Notes under the pieces: model-generated | The model's input: only the letters and a program-made list of their open reading frames with translations | What the model was told of the DNA's origin: nothing | Databases searched by the model: none | Shown: piece by piece, positions 16,252 through 24,301 of the stretch | Layout of the letters: each line of letters begins with the position of its first letter | Position numbering within the stretch: the stretch's first letter is position 1 | DNA from: Candidatus Cyanaurora vandensis | Lineage (GTDB): Bacteria; Cyanobacteriota; Cyanobacteriia; Gloeobacterales; Anthocerotibacteraceae | Length of the DNA stretch: 32,474 nucleotides | Assembly: GCF_013285555.1 (NCBI RefSeq) | Contig: NZ_JAAXLT010000133.1 | Span: 1-32,474, forward strand | Direction: 5' to 3' | Program-made: the position numbers and the translations under genes

Positions 16252-17632
16252 CCTGACTCTGGGCCTGGAATCGGCGTTTGAAGAGTTCTTGCTGTTGTTT
16301 ATGGTCTACCATCGGGCGCGGGTAGTCGTAGCGGTGGAGGTTTTGGGTAGTCATGAGTTCTTTGGGTTCAGCTCTAGTGAGTCGGGGCAGCCAGCGGCGG
16401 ACGTAACTACCGTCAGGGTCGAAACGGGCCAGTTGGGTCTGGGGATTGAAGATTCGCAAGGGTTTGGGGTCGGTGCCCATGGACGCGCTCCACTGCCAAC
16501 CGCCGATGTTGGCGGCGAGGTCGCCATCTACGAGTTTTTGGGCAAAATATAACGCGCCCTTACGCCAATCAATCAAGAGGTCTTTGCACAAGAAACTCGC
16601 TACCACCATCCGACAGCGATTGTGCATCCAGCCGGAGTGGTTGAGTTGAGCCATTGCCGCGTCCACTAGCGGATAGCCGGTTTCGCCCCGGCACCACTGT
16701 TCAAAGTGTTCTTCGTTATCGTTAAAGGCAAAATCGCTGTACTTGCGCTGGTAGGGCTGGTCTACGGTCTCGGGATGGTAGGCCAGGGTGTACTTATAAA
16801 AATCCCGCCAGCACAATTCTTGCCGCCACGCAGTCAGGTTCTCTAGCCGTTCATCGCTGTAGGCATCCGCTTCTAGTTCAACCGTCGCTTGCCAGACCGT
16901 CCGTATGCCCACCGTCCCCATCCGTAGGTGTGGACTCAGGCGGGAGGTGCCGTCTTCGGCAGGGAGATTGCGTTGACTACTGTATTGGAAACAGTATTCG
17001 GGCTGACAGAATTCCTCTAACCGCGCCAGACCCACGTCTTCACCCGCATCCACTGGGGGTTGGTCGGTACTCATGCCCAGTTGGGCCAGAGTGGGTAGGG
17101 GTTGACTGGTTAATTCTACCGTTGTGAGTCGGTGGGGTTTGGGATAGGGCTTGGGTTTGGGGCGGCTGACCCAGTTGCGCCAGTAGGGACCGAACACGCC
17201 GTAGCTCTTGCCCTGTCCCGTCAGCACTTCATCGGGGCCATGGAGCATGATTTCACAGCAACGCTGTACCGCAATCCCTTGTTCTTGAAATGCTGTGTGC
17301 ACCCGTTGGTCGCGCACCTGAGCAAAAGGTTCGATATCTTCGTTGAAATACAGCGCGGTTGCCTGAGTTTCCCGCGCTAGGTCCAACAACACCGCTACCG
17401 GATCGCCCTGTCGCAAAACTAATTGCCCACCGATACGCCGATAATTCTCAGCCAGGACTCCCAGACTATCAAGGAGAAACTGGACGCGAATCGGGGCAAT
17501 ATCCGTCAGCGTCAAGATTGCCGAGTCGAAGATAAAAACAGAGACGACCGCCGCCCCTGTCTGTACTGCTTGGGCGAGTGCTGGATTGTCTTGGAGCCGG
17601 AGGTCCCGCCGATGCCATACAAGAATTGTCAT
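16232..17632 (-). CDS. phr: Class I deoxyribodipyrimidine photolyase (cryptochrome/photolyase family)
   Basis: This blue-light-driven, FAD-dependent enzyme splits cyclobutane pyrimidine dimers. The N-terminal antenna domain starts with ILVWHRRDLRLQDNPAL. The C-terminal FAD domain shows the class I signature from AWRQELCWRDFYKY through GYPLVDAAM and GWMHNRCRMVVASFL to DGDLAANIGGWQW. At 466 residues the length is that of microbial CPD photolyases such as the 8-HDF-type enzyme of Synechococcus. Whether it uses 8-HDF or folate as antenna cannot be settled by eye. ATG 17632 fits the family start. Confidence 0.95.
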   Translation of the reverse strand: MTILVWHRRDLRLQDNPALAQAVQTGAAVVSVFIFDSAILTLTDIAPIRVQFLLDSLGVLAENYRRIGGQLVLRQGDPVAVLLDLARETQATALYFNEDIEPFAQVRDQRVHTAFQEQGIAVQRCCEIMLHGPDEVLTGQGKSYGVFGPYWRNWVSRPKPKPYPKPHRLTTVELTSQPLPTLAQLGMSTDQPPVDAGEDVGLARLEEFCQPEYCFQYSSQRNLPAEDGTSRLSPHLRMGTVGIRTVWQATVELEADAYSDERLENLTAWRQELCWRDFYKYTLAYHPETVDQPYQRKYSDFAFNDNEEHFEQWCRGETGYPLVDAAMAQLNHSGWMHNRCRMVVASFLCKDLLIDWRKGALYFAQKLVDGDLAANIGGWQWSASMGTDPKPLRIFNPQTQLARFDPDGSYVRRWLPRLTRAEPKELMTTQNLHRYDYPRPMVDHKQQQELFKRRFQAQSQVKSVES

Positions 17633-17673
17633 GATTTAATTTTAGGGCACCAATCCGTCCTCTCTCCACGAGC

Positions 17674-17700
17674 CAAAAAAAGGGCGTACCGAGTACGCCC
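17674..17700 (-). terminator. Rho-independent terminator of the large propeller gene
   Basis: On the minus strand GGGCGTAC-TCG-GTACGCCC forms a perfect 8-bp stem followed directly by seven T residues. It lies 17 bases after the stop of the 950-residue protein gene and before the photolyase start, so it isolates the two transcription units. Confidence 0.9.
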
Positions 17701-17716
17701 CTACAGAATTCATGGG

Positions 17717-20569
17717 CTAGTTAGCCGGACGGTTGCCGAGGAAGAACGCATTCACATAGGTATAGCCGCTCATCTCCCAGACGTAGGTATTCCCATCCCC
17801 GCTGTAACGCCACAGCAGGTCTGCCTGTCCATCATTCGTCAGGTCGCCTGACCCGACCAACTGCCACAACGGGTCCGTTACATCGCCGATGAAGAAGGCA
17901 TTCACGTAGGTGTAGCCGTTCATCTGCCAAACGAAGGTCTCCCCAGTATCGTTCTTGCGCCAGAGCAGGTCTGACTGACCATCGTTGGTGAGGTCTCCAC
18001 CGCCGACTAACTGCCAAGCCGGGTCCGCCACATTGCCGATGAAGAAGGCATTCACGTAGGTGTAGCCGTTCATCTGCCAGACGTAGACATCCCCAGTCTG
18101 GATGTTGCGCCAGAGCAGGTCGGCCTGTCCATCCCCCGTCAAGTCCGCCGCCCCCGCCAACTGCCAGTAAAGGTCAGTTACGGCCCCGATCAGGAAGGCA
18201 TTGACGTAGGTTGTCCCGTTGAGCTCCCAAACTGCGTTATCGCCCGTCTGGTAGTTGCGCCAGAGCAGGTCCGGCTTACCATCCCCCGTGAAGTCAGCGG
18301 CCCCAGCTAGCTGCCAAGCTGGGTCGGTGTTACTGAGTAAGGGGAGGGTGGCGACGTAGGTGTAGCCGTCCATCTGCCAGACCTCATTGACCCCCGTGGT
18401 GTAGTTGCGCCAGAGCAGGTCCGCTTGACCATCGGTGGTGAAGTCTGCCGCGCCGACCAACTGCCATTGACTCCCGCGCACGGCGACAGCGGGGATCGCA
18501 AAAGGGTCCGTACTGTTGACCGTCCCCAAGCCCGGTACGGTCACCTCAATCCGACCCGTGATGGCTCCATAGGGAACCGTGGCGGTGATTTGGCTAGCGG
18601 AGACGACTGTAAACAGGGCAGGTAGCCCGTTGAAGGTAACGCTCGTCGCCCCAGTGAAATTGGTCCCATTGATCGTCACGACGGTCCCCGGTCCACCGCC
18701 ACTGGGGGTAAAGTCAGTGATCGTGAGTACGCTGGTCGTGACAAAGATGTTCTGTTGCTCGGTCCAACCGCTGCCATTGCGGATGAAGACCAACGCCGAA
18801 CCCTGGTCCGTGGCATTGATATCATCCCCCGGTGCGCCAGTCACGATGGTATTGCCGCTAATGGCAACGGCATAACCTAGTTGGTCTTGGGCCGACCCGT
18901 CGCCCGCCGTGAGTTTGCTCTGCTGTTGCGTCCAGACCGTACCGGCTCGCTCAAAGACAAAAGCCGAACCCCGGTTGGCATCCCCCTCAAAATCATCCCC
19001 CGGCATCCCGACGACGATGAGGTCACCCACAATCGCTACTGCAAAACCAAAGGCATCATCATCGGCTCCCGTGGCGGTACGAAGTAGGGCTTGCTCAGAC
19101 CAGACCGTACCGCTTCTCACAAAGACATAGGCAGCACCACGATTGTTGTTACCACTCAAGTCATTACTTGGTGCACTAACCACCACGGTTTCGCCACTGA
19201 TCGCCACAGCTACCCCGAAGGAATCGCCATTCACCCCATCGCTTGCGGTCAGGCGTTGTTGTTGGGTCCAGAGGGTCCCACTCCGCACAAAGACAAAGGC
19301 CGAACCCTTACTACCCACCCCTGGTTTACCGACTGCTAAGGTCTCACTACCCAAAGCGAGGGCGTAACCAAACTGTTCGTTGAGGGCCCCGGTGGTATTG
19401 GGAAACTCCTGCTGGAGTGTCCAAGTCGTCCCGCTCCTGATATAGACAAAGGCTGATCCCCGGTCATCATTGTTGCCCGTGTCATAGCCCGGTGCGCCGA
19501 CCGCCAGGGTCTCGCCCTGGATCGTCACAGACTGACCGAACTTGGCATTGTTGGCGACTGTCGGAGTTAATTTCTGCTGCTCATTCCAGTCCGTACCTGT
19601 TCTGACGAAGACGTAAGCTGCGTTGCTGACCCCGACTGCCGGGGCACCGACTACCACAGTCTCACCACTAATTGCCACGGCGGTCCCAAAATTAGCCCCC
19701 GCGCCGCCATCACTGGCGGTTAGCTGCGCCTGGGGAATCCAGACCCCGTTATTGCGGACCAAGACATAGGCCGAACCCTGGTCTACATTCAAGCCAATGT
19801 CATCCTGGGGCGCACCCACAACGAGGGTATCGCCCACCAGAGCCACCGCCGTCCCCAACCCGCCGAGGGTGCCGGGCGCGTTGGGCTGGCTGAGGAGCGG
19901 GTCAATCGTGATGGGATACTGGGCTGTCTGGTCGGCAACCGTCAACCAGAGACGGGTCCCGTCGGTGTCCATTTGGGCGGTGAGGACCTGCCCGGTCGCG
20001 TCTTTTACTAAAAGATGATCGTACCGCCAAGACTCTGTTCCCCGCGTCAACAGGATAGCTTGTCCGTCCGGGGTAAGCTCAGCTTGGACTCCGCCGGTGA
20101 TTGTCATTTCGAGCCGAATTCCGCGCTGTTCCGTAGGCGGAGCTTGCAGTGTAAATCCCTGCTCTAATCCCTGGGGCGTATTTAGGTACCACTCAGTCAT
20201 AGCCCCGCGCCGATACTCGACCCGGTTACCGATAGCCGTGCCTGGAACTGCTGGGAGTGACTTATCCCCAATTTTGCTCAGACCCAGGGTCCAAGGCCGG
20301 GTCGCCCCCTCACCTTGTAGAACTAAACCCTGGGGTTGGAACTGGACGGAGAAGCCCTGGGCCGGGTTGTTGGCATAGGGTGAGCCCTGATGAGTGTAAA
20401 CCCGGTAACGGGCCTGGGTCAGAGCTTGCTGCATAGCCGGGTCAGGCAGGACGGAAGAAGTCGCCAACAGGGAGAGGACCCCCTGCAAAAAACCCACCGT
20501 TATTAACAGTAGAGCTATCGCCCTAGAGTTAAATACGGTGTAACGGACTCTAGCCAGCGTGAGGGTCAT
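17717..20569 (-). CDS. Large secreted protein with FG-GAP propeller, IPT/TIG domain and VCBS-like repeats
   Basis: The protein has 950 residues. Residues 1-45 contain a hydrophobic signal (IALLLITVGFLQGVLSLLA). About 46-232 is a beta-rich N-terminal domain ending in ITIDPLL. About 236-605 holds seven FG-GAP_2-type units (pattern FGxAVAISGETVVVGAPxxD then GSAYVFVRSGTxW), enough for one seven-bladed propeller. About 611-692 is an IPT/TIG immunoglobulin-like domain (PSGGGPGTVVTINGTNF). About 700-950 contains five 50-residue units (WQLVGAADFTxDGQADLLWR...VWQMNGYTYVNAFFIG), a VCBS/FG-GAP-like array. It has no transmembrane anchor at the C terminus. The role is probably at the cell surface or in the matrix (adhesion or binding); no catalytic motif is seen. 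The ATG at 20569 is followed by the signal; a promoter-like pair lies just upstream. Confidence 0.9.
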   Translation of the reverse strand: MTLTLARVRYTVFNSRAIALLLITVGFLQGVLSLLATSSVLPDPAMQQALTQARYRVYTHQGSPYANNPAQGFSVQFQPQGLVLQGEGATRPWTLGLSKIGDKSLPAVPGTAIGNRVEYRRGAMTEWYLNTPQGLEQGFTLQAPPTEQRGIRLEMTITGGVQAELTPDGQAILLTRGTESWRYDHLLVKDATGQVLTAQMDTDGTRLWLTVADQTAQYPITIDPLLSQPNAPGTLGGLGTAVALVGDTLVVGAPQDDIGLNVDQGSAYVLVRNNGVWIPQAQLTASDGGAGANFGTAVAISGETVVVGAPAVGVSNAAYVFVRTGTDWNEQQKLTPTVANNAKFGQSVTIQGETLAVGAPGYDTGNNDDRGSAFVYIRSGTTWTLQQEFPNTTGALNEQFGYALALGSETLAVGKPGVGSKGSAFVFVRSGTLWTQQQRLTASDGVNGDSFGVAVAISGETVVVSAPSNDLSGNNNRGAAYVFVRSGTVWSEQALLRTATGADDDAFGFAVAIVGDLIVVGMPGDDFEGDANRGSAFVFERAGTVWTQQQSKLTAGDGSAQDQLGYAVAISGNTIVTGAPGDDINATDQGSALVFIRNGSGWTEQQNIFVTTSVLTITDFTPSGGGPGTVVTINGTNFTGATSVTFNGLPALFTVVSASQITATVPYGAITGRIEVTVPGLGTVNSTDPFAIPAVAVRGSQWQLVGAADFTTDGQADLLWRNYTTGVNEVWQMDGYTYVATLPLLSNTDPAWQLAGAADFTGDGKPDLLWRNYQTGDNAVWELNGTTYVNAFLIGAVTDLYWQLAGAADLTGDGQADLLWRNIQTGDVYVWQMNGYTYVNAFFIGNVADPAWQLVGGGDLTNDGQSDLLWRKNDTGETFVWQMNGYTYVNAFFIGDVTDPLWQLVGSGDLTNDGQADLLWRYSGDGNTYVWEMSGYTYVNAFFLGNRPAN
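17729..18470 (-). repeat. Five tandem 150-base units inside the propeller gene
   Basis: The block around GAAGAAGGCATTCACGTAGG recurs at 17741, 17891, 18041, 18191 and about 18341, an exact 150-base period. Units 2 and 3 (17891 and 18041) are nearly identical at DNA level, while the outer ones have diverged. The unit encodes 50 residues, so gain or loss by recombination keeps the frame. Confidence 0.9.
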
Positions 20570-20595
20570 GGCGGATCATCCAAAAATACGTGAAG

Positions 20596-20624
20596 ATGTT
20601 ATCAGAAATTTACTTTTTTACCAA
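20596..20624 (-). promoter_or_regulatory. Putative promoter of the large propeller gene
   Basis: On the minus strand TTGGTA (plus 20619-20624), a 17-base AT-rich spacer, and TAACAT (plus 20596-20601) lie about 27 bases before the start codon. Spacing is ideal and both hexamers match four of six consensus positions. Confidence 0.35.
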
Positions 20625-20725
20625 GCAAGACTATATCCGAGCCGGGAAGAATGAAGAATATCGTCTGCTCGCATCATTCTCAATTAGGGAACATGAAATA
20701 GTATAAGCATTCCAACTGCCTTTAG

Positions 20726-21118
20726 TTTTTAAAGAATCAAGATGAGGTTTGGGCCAATAGTGCCTATCGCACTGAGGACACGGCATGGGTATTGCCGAAA
20801 ATGCTATTTAAAAGTGAGATTCACTCACGCTCGTGTCGGAATCATGTGTTCACCCAAGAGCAAAGATCACATAACCGCGAGAAGTTGAAGTTCCGGGCAT
20901 GGGTGGAGCATGTTTTCGGTCATTGGGTCTTGATGGGCGGGAAGTTAATACGCGGCGTGGGTCAAGTAAGGATAGCCAAAGTGGGTTTGCTAAACTTGTC
21001 GTACAACTTGCGGCAGTATGTCTATTTACAAAAGCAGTCCGGTATCGAACTGCTAGCAGGTATGGTGTACCAAATGAGAAAAAAGAGAGCAATAAGAGGT
21101 AAAAAAGAGGAGAGATAA
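20726..21118 (+). pseudogene. IS5-type transposase, C-terminal fragment
   Basis: The frame opens after a TAG at 20723 and reads DEVWANSAYRTEDTAW, then SEIHSRSCRNHVFTQEQRSHN, then FRAWVEHVFGHWVL and VGLLNLSYNLRQYVYL. This is the last third of an IS5-family DDE transposase, including the final catalytic Glu region (RAWVEHVFG, normally RARVEHVFG). The N-terminal two thirds with the DDE aspartates are missing, and no ATG precedes the match. The surroundings are AT-rich (20580-20740 and 21119-21300). I could not find a clean pair of terminal inverted repeats. It is an immobile relic, inserted between the propeller gene and the hemerythrin gene. Confidence 0.85.
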
Positions 21119-21224
21119 GGAAACAAGTGAAAAAAATGATTATTTACTAACTACAATCACTTTTCTAATAATTCTGTAATTCAGCCTCTATTAATCGTAG
21201 TCCCCTGTAACTACAGAGGTTCGT

Positions 21225-21252
21225 TTGTCAGTTTTCTAGCCCACCGTAGAAA
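21225..21252 (+). promoter_or_regulatory. Putative promoter of the hemerythrin gene
   Basis: TTGTCA (21225-21230) and TAGAAA (21247-21252) are separated by 16 bases. The -35 matches five of six consensus positions, the -10 four. The leader to the ATG at 21343 would be about 85 bases. Confidence 0.3.
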
Positions 21253-21342
21253 TATTTTAGAGATTTCCCCTACCTATCTCTGGATAGATTCAGGCGGTTG
21301 TCCATTGCTAGATGATTGAGGGCAAATCCAGGAGCACTACCC

Positions 21343-21894
21343 ATGTTAAATGACAAGATGGCCCCCGACGAATTGCGGGCCGGGATTGGCACCAAACTTG
21401 ATGAACCTTCCCGCGCTGTCACGGGTCCCCTCAACGAGGGCGATGTTTTTGAGCTGTTGAAAGTAGACCATGACCGCCTAGCTGACTTATTTGTGACGAT
21501 TGAGACGGAGACCGACCCCGGAGCCCTGAGTACCCACGTTGAGTTACTCGCCCGGCAACTGTTGACCCACACCACCCTCGAAGAAGAAATCTTCTATCCC
21601 CAGGTCCGCAACTTTGCCGACACCGAGGGCCAAGTCGAGAAGAACTACGAGCAGCATCAAGAAGCCAAAGAAATCCTCCAACAAATCCAGCGACTCGACC
21701 CCAGCACCCAGGACTTCAAAGCCGCCGTCCAAGACCTGCAACGGGCCATCGAGAACCATGTCCACGAAGAAGAGAACTATCTCTTCCCCGCCGTCAAAGG
21801 CGACTTGAGCGACGAAGCCTTAGCCAACCTCACGACCCAAATTCGCGAAGGCAAAGCCCGCTACGCTACCCAGTACAACCTCCAGAGTCTCTAG
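21343..21894 (+). CDS. Hemerythrin HHE cation-binding domain protein
   Basis: This 183-residue protein has one hemerythrin-like four-helix bundle (about 33-160). Likely diiron ligands are H43 (VDHDRL), H76 and E80 (HTTLEEEIFYP), H105 (YEQHQEAKE), and H139 or H141 with E145 (ENHVHEEENYLFP). Such proteins sense or store O2, or respond to NO or peroxide, but roles differ between members. A frame extension to a TTG at 21316 exists, but the ATG at 21343 has AGGAG about nine bases upstream and was chosen. The stop codon is joined directly to a dispersed repeat. Confidence 0.93.
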   Translation: MLNDKMAPDELRAGIGTKLDEPSRAVTGPLNEGDVFELLKVDHDRLADLFVTIETETDPGALSTHVELLARQLLTHTTLEEEIFYPQVRNFADTEGQVEKNYEQHQEAKEILQQIQRLDPSTQDFKAAVQDLQRAIENHVHEEENYLFPAVKGDLSDEALANLTTQIREGKARYATQYNLQSL

Positions 21895-22041
21895 CCCCTC
21901 CGCCCCATACCCTGATGGGCACGTGGTGGGGGAGCAAGGTAGAAGAGATCTCCCTCAATCCTCCTTAAAAAGGGGGACTTGAAGAAGCTGGCACACTCAT
22001 CACTCTTTCCCCCCTTTTTAAGGACAAGGGGGGATTTTTTG
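21894..22041 (+). repeat. Dispersed structured repeat, copy B (after the hemerythrin gene)
   Basis: This begins with GCCCCTCCGCCCCATACCCT directly after the CTCTAG stop and carries the same blocks in order as the element at 3854-3945 (CCCTGATGGG, TGGTGGGGGAG, AGAAGAGATC, CCTCCTTAAAAAGG). Copy B also contains a perfect 15-bp inverted repeat, TCCTTAAAAAGGGGG (21962-21976) with CCCCCTTTTTAAGGA (22010-22024), and ends in GGGGGGATTTTTT. The latter half resembles the 'CCCCCTTTTTAAGG' repeats scattered in many cyanobacterial genomes. It may act as a terminator for the hemerythrin gene, given the T tract. Confidence 0.75.
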
Positions 22042-22083
22042 AGAACTTGGAAAGGCATAACTTAAAGCAGGTAGGCTAAGAAG

Positions 22084-22911
22084 ATGCTCCCCAATACAAC
22101 CTGGGAAATAGATATTTATCGCCGCCCCTGCTTCAAGGATGACCAACCCCTGTGGGAATTATTGGTCTGCACATCAGACGGGAAGATTTTATTAAACGTC
22201 TGGGTACCCCTAGCCCAAGTAAGTGCCGAGTGGGTGGCGCAACAACTCCAAGGACTCAGTCAGCAACCTGTGGGTATGCGGGTTTTTCGCAGGGCTAGCT
22301 ACCAACTCGCCCAGCTTGCTAGTGAACAGCGGCGAGTCCCCCTCACCCAGTCATTACGCACTATTGCCATTCAACGCTGGCTTTTAGCCCGCTATCAGAC
22401 CGTCTACCCCCGTCATCCCGGCTATCGTCTCCCTGCCCGTGCTCCTGTAGTGCGCCCGGTCCCCGCCCCCTTCCCGGCGGATATACTACCTGAGCAGTGG
22501 GGTTTCAGTGCGGTCCCGGCAAACGAACTAAGCCTGATTGCCCAACAACCCATTCCCTACCTTGCCGTGCCCTTGACTCAGGAGGACTGGAACGCACCGT
22601 TCTGGCTTGCCACCGTGCCCGGTGTCTTTCTCCACGCTCCCGACCCCGAACCTCTCGCCCGCTGGTTATTCCAAAAAGGCCCGGTCGCCCTCAGCTATAT
22701 CGAATCCGCCATTAGTGGCTTGATCCTAGAAACCGATACTAGTGAACGTTGGGTCCTCGCCACCTTTCAAGACCCCGAGATGAAAGCAGCAGGCCGTCAG
22801 TTCATTGAGCGACTCGAAAAAACCCAAGGCTTACATTTCGTCGCCCTCCAACCCACCGCTGCGGAAGACTTGACCGGGTTTTGGTTATTACAGACTCCAG
22901 TACCCCTCTAA
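22084..22911 (+). CDS. Tab2/Atab2 family RNA-binding protein (DUF1092)
   Basis: The 275-residue protein is of the cyanobacterial/plastid Tab2 family. The N-terminal WEIDIYRRP and PLWELLVC, the central RAPVVRPVPAPFPADILPEQW, and the C-terminal GLILETDTSERWVLATF and GLHFVALQP match the family layout. In Chlamydomonas Tab2 and Arabidopsis ATAB2, the protein binds psaB mRNA and is needed for its translation, so photosystem I synthesis depends on it. A role here in photosystem mRNA translation is inference from the family. The start at 22084 follows an AGGCTAAGAAG stretch. Its stop is immediately adjacent to the stop of the convergent downstream gene, with no spacer. Confidence 0.9.
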   Translation: MLPNTTWEIDIYRRPCFKDDQPLWELLVCTSDGKILLNVWVPLAQVSAEWVAQQLQGLSQQPVGMRVFRRASYQLAQLASEQRRVPLTQSLRTIAIQRWLLARYQTVYPRHPGYRLPARAPVVRPVPAPFPADILPEQWGFSAVPANELSLIAQQPIPYLAVPLTQEDWNAPFWLATVPGVFLHAPDPEPLARWLFQKGPVALSYIESAISGLILETDTSERWVLATFQDPEMKAAGRQFIERLEKTQGLHFVALQPTAAEDLTGFWLLQTPVPL

Positions 22912-23310
22912 CTACCAAGCATTCCAGTTAGTCCGGCCTTCATGCTGTTGGGCCATCTCGCGGTAGCGCGGCGAAAGCGTAACCTTGACTACCTCACGGG
23001 GCAACCAGAGTGGGTTCCCATTACCGAGGGCGACCCGGTACCGTTTTCCCGTTGCGAAATCTTGGACATCTAACACCGTAAAAGTTTTGCCAATCAAGTT
23101 GGGTAGGGAACAACGGGTGTAGGGCGTATCCAGAACTTCGACTTGCCAAGGTGTCGGTAGTACAGCTTGGGACGTCATCTGGTCCGCCGGAGGCCGCTCG
23201 TTGCGGGGATAGCTGCGGTCTGTATCTTTGGCGGCGGTATTTTCGAGCGGCGGGACCGGCGGCTTACGTCGGTCAGGGGTTTCGCGCATGAAGCGGTCAA
23301 GGTCAATCAT
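22912..23310 (-). CDS. Hypothetical protein
   Basis: This 132-residue protein has a disordered, Pro/Arg-rich N-terminal half (METPDRRKPPVPP-like) and a compact C-terminal beta-rich part (LIGKTFTVLDVQDFATGKRYRVALGNGNPLWLPREVVKVTL). The LW-LPREVV segment and the tail YREMAQQHEGRTNWNAW are distinctive, but I do not recognise the family. It has no signal peptide or membrane segment. The ATG at 23310 was preferred to a TTG at 23328. It is 51 bases downstream of lipA on the same strand and could be cotranscribed with it. Its stop is directly adjacent to the Tab2 stop. Confidence 0.65.
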   Translation of the reverse strand: MIDLDRFMRETPDRRKPPVPPLENTAAKDTDRSYPRNERPPADQMTSQAVLPTPWQVEVLDTPYTRCSLPNLIGKTFTVLDVQDFATGKRYRVALGNGNPLWLPREVVKVTLSPRYREMAQQHEGRTNWNAW

Positions 23311-23361
23311 TGGGGGTAGACCGAACAAACTTTAACCAAGCTTAGTCTCAGGTCCGTATTT

Positions 23362-24261
23362 TCACTGTGAAGACTCTGTAAGCTCCCTACCCACCAGCCG
23401 CTCAGGATAAGCTCTGATCAGTTTTTGGACCTCAGCAGCATGGTAGGAGCTACGCGTCAACGGGGAGGACACCACCTGGAGAAAGCCCATCGCCTCCCCT
23501 GCCTCCCGTAACGCCGTGAACTCTGCCGGAGGTACAAACCGACTCACCGCCAGATGTTTGGGGGTGGGCTGGAGGTATTGACCGAGGGTAACGATATCAC
23601 AACCCACCGCCCGCAGGTCCTGCATTACCGCCAAAATTTCCTCGTTAGTTTCGCCTAAACCCAACATCACCCCAGACTTGGTGAAAAGCGGGTGTTGACG
23701 GCTCAAGCGCAGGAGTTCGAGGGTGCGCTTGTATTCGCCTTGGGGCCGGACGTGACGGTAGAGCCGGGGGACGGTCTCAGTGTTGTGGTTGAGGACTTCA
23801 GGGCGAGCCGCCAGGATTTGGTCAAGAGCCTGCCAATTGGCGCACAGGTCGGGGATGAGCACTTCAATAGTGGTCTGGGGCGCGACTTTACGGATTTCCT
23901 CAATGCAGCGCACGAACTGACTCGCCCCGCCATCCTTGAGGTCGTCGCGGTTAACGGAGGTAATCACCACATGACTAAGGTTCATGCGCCGGACAGCTTC
24001 CGCCAAACGTGGCGGTTCGCTGGGGTCTAGGGGCTGGGTTGCTTTATTAAAATCAATATCGCAGTAGGGACAAGCCCGGGTACAGGCGGGTCCCATGATG
24101 AGGAAAGTCGCCGTCCCGGCCTTGAAGCACTCCCCGATATTGGGACAGGAGGCTTCTTCACAGACCGTATTGAGTTTGAGGTCCCGCAGGGTTTCACTCA
24201 CTGCTCCGATGCGCTCCCATTGGGGAGCTTTGACCCTCAGCCAGTCTGGTTTTACGCTCAT
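23362..24261 (-). CDS. lipA: Lipoyl synthase
   Basis: This radical SAM enzyme inserts two sulfurs into the octanoyl group on lipoyl domains. The auxiliary 4Fe-4S cluster ligands are C34, C39 and C45 ([12 protein letters not shown]). The SAM cluster ligands are C60, C64 and C67 (CTRACPYC). The C-terminal RSSYHA supplies the serine ligand. At 299 residues it is normal. ATG at 24261 fits the family start. A target protein, the PDH E2 lipoyl domain (K42), is encoded in the same window at 3.9-5.2 kb. The octanoyltransferase LipB is not here. Confidence 0.97.
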   Translation of the reverse strand: MSVKPDWLRVKAPQWERIGAVSETLRDLKLNTVCEEASCPNIGECFKAGTATFLIMGPACTRACPYCDIDFNKATQPLDPSEPPRLAEAVRRMNLSHVVITSVNRDDLKDGGASQFVRCIEEIRKVAPQTTIEVLIPDLCANWQALDQILAARPEVLNHNTETVPRLYRHVRPQGEYKRTLELLRLSRQHPLFTKSGVMLGLGETNEEILAVMQDLRAVGCDIVTLGQYLQPTPKHLAVSRFVPPAEFTALREAGEAMGFLQVVSSPLTRSSYHAAEVQKLIRAYPERLVGRELTESSQ

Positions 24262-24301
24262 CCCCGGCCCTCTAAACGAGATAAATATAACACCCTAGTC
24301 T

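Noticed and set aside
20596-20706. A 36-codon ATG frame in the AT-rich gap upstream of the IS5 relic
   Set aside because: No ribosome binding site, no recognisable family, and it overlaps the likely promoter of the opposite-strand propeller gene.
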